The notes beneath the pieces were generated by a model. It was not told the origin of the DNA. It saw only the letters and a list, made by a program, of their open reading frames with translations, and did no database searches. DNA of 22,560 nucleotides from Streptococcus vestibularis ATCC 49124 (GTDB lineage: Bacteria > Bacillota > Bacilli > Lactobacillales > Streptococcaceae): positions 1,521,226 through 1,543,785 of the forward strand of contig NZ_GL831112.1 in the NCBI RefSeq assembly GCF_000188295.1. Direction: 5' to 3'. Made by a program: the position numbers and the translations under genes. This document shows, in pieces, positions 22,542-22,560 of this stretch (positions are counted from its first letter, which is position 1; each line of letters opens with the position of its first letter).

Positions 22542-22560
22542 TCCTTTTGCGATATTTTCT

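Noticed and set aside
1..22560. CRISPR array, insertion sequence, prophage, tRNA or rRNA
   Set aside because: I saw no regularly spaced repeats, transposase motifs, att-like duplications, or tRNA/rRNA sequence on reading both strands.

Overview
The window is ordinary low-GC Firmicute core genome, most likely from the Streptococcus salivarius group (S. thermophilus, S. salivarius or S. vestibularis). The evidence is the streptococcal gene order hpf-comFC-comFA / yigZ-cysK, a lysine-type MurE, a 196-residue ClpP, A/T-rich promoters, a SigX-type competence box, and a clpP promoter carrying both a CtsR operator and a perfect CIRCE element, a combination known from S. salivarius. I see no tRNA, rRNA, CRISPR array, insertion sequence or prophage, and no clearly undescribed multi-gene system. 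The interest lies in the regulatory DNA and in one broken gene.

Layout. 1-2643 (minus): comFA, comFC and hpf (DNA uptake and ribosome hibernation). 2698-4352 (plus): a YigZ/IMPACT-family gene and cysK, which has a textbook CmbR-type CYS-box. 4517-5176 (minus): an AcuB-like CBS-domain gene with its own promoter and a cre site. 5311-9845 (minus): livJHMGF, a complete branched-chain amino-acid ABC importer with a CodY-like box inside the promoter. 10000-10723 (minus): ylbF-ylbG. 10810-11400: clpP. 11585-12214: upp. 12248-12394: a cryptic small reading frame. 12417-14684 (minus): a methionine/cysteine operon of metC-type cystathionine lyase/synthase (broken by a one-base deletion) and patB-type C-S lyase, preceded by MET-box-like and CodY-like sites. 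14978-17758 (minus): a P-type cation ATPase whose ion-site motifs look Na+/K+-ATPase-like. 17875-19506 (minus): a MurJ/YtgP-type flippase. 19601-21046 (plus): murE. 21114-22346 (minus): a FemX/MurM-type bridge-peptide transferase.

How the genes fit together. Three themes recur. Sulfur and branched-chain amino-acid supply (cysK, metC-patB, livJHMGF) carries operators readable as CmbR, MtaR/MetR and CodY sites. Cell-wall assembly is grouped at the right end: Lys addition (MurE), lipid II flipping (MurJ) and side-chain branching (FemX). Stress and stationary-phase functions (clpP, hpf) have their own controls. Several promoters (comFA, yigZ, ylbF, murE) have the -10 element only 6-7 bases from the start codon, so these mRNAs may have very short leaders or none. 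All operator and promoter calls are by eye against remembered consensus sequences; none has been scored or tested.
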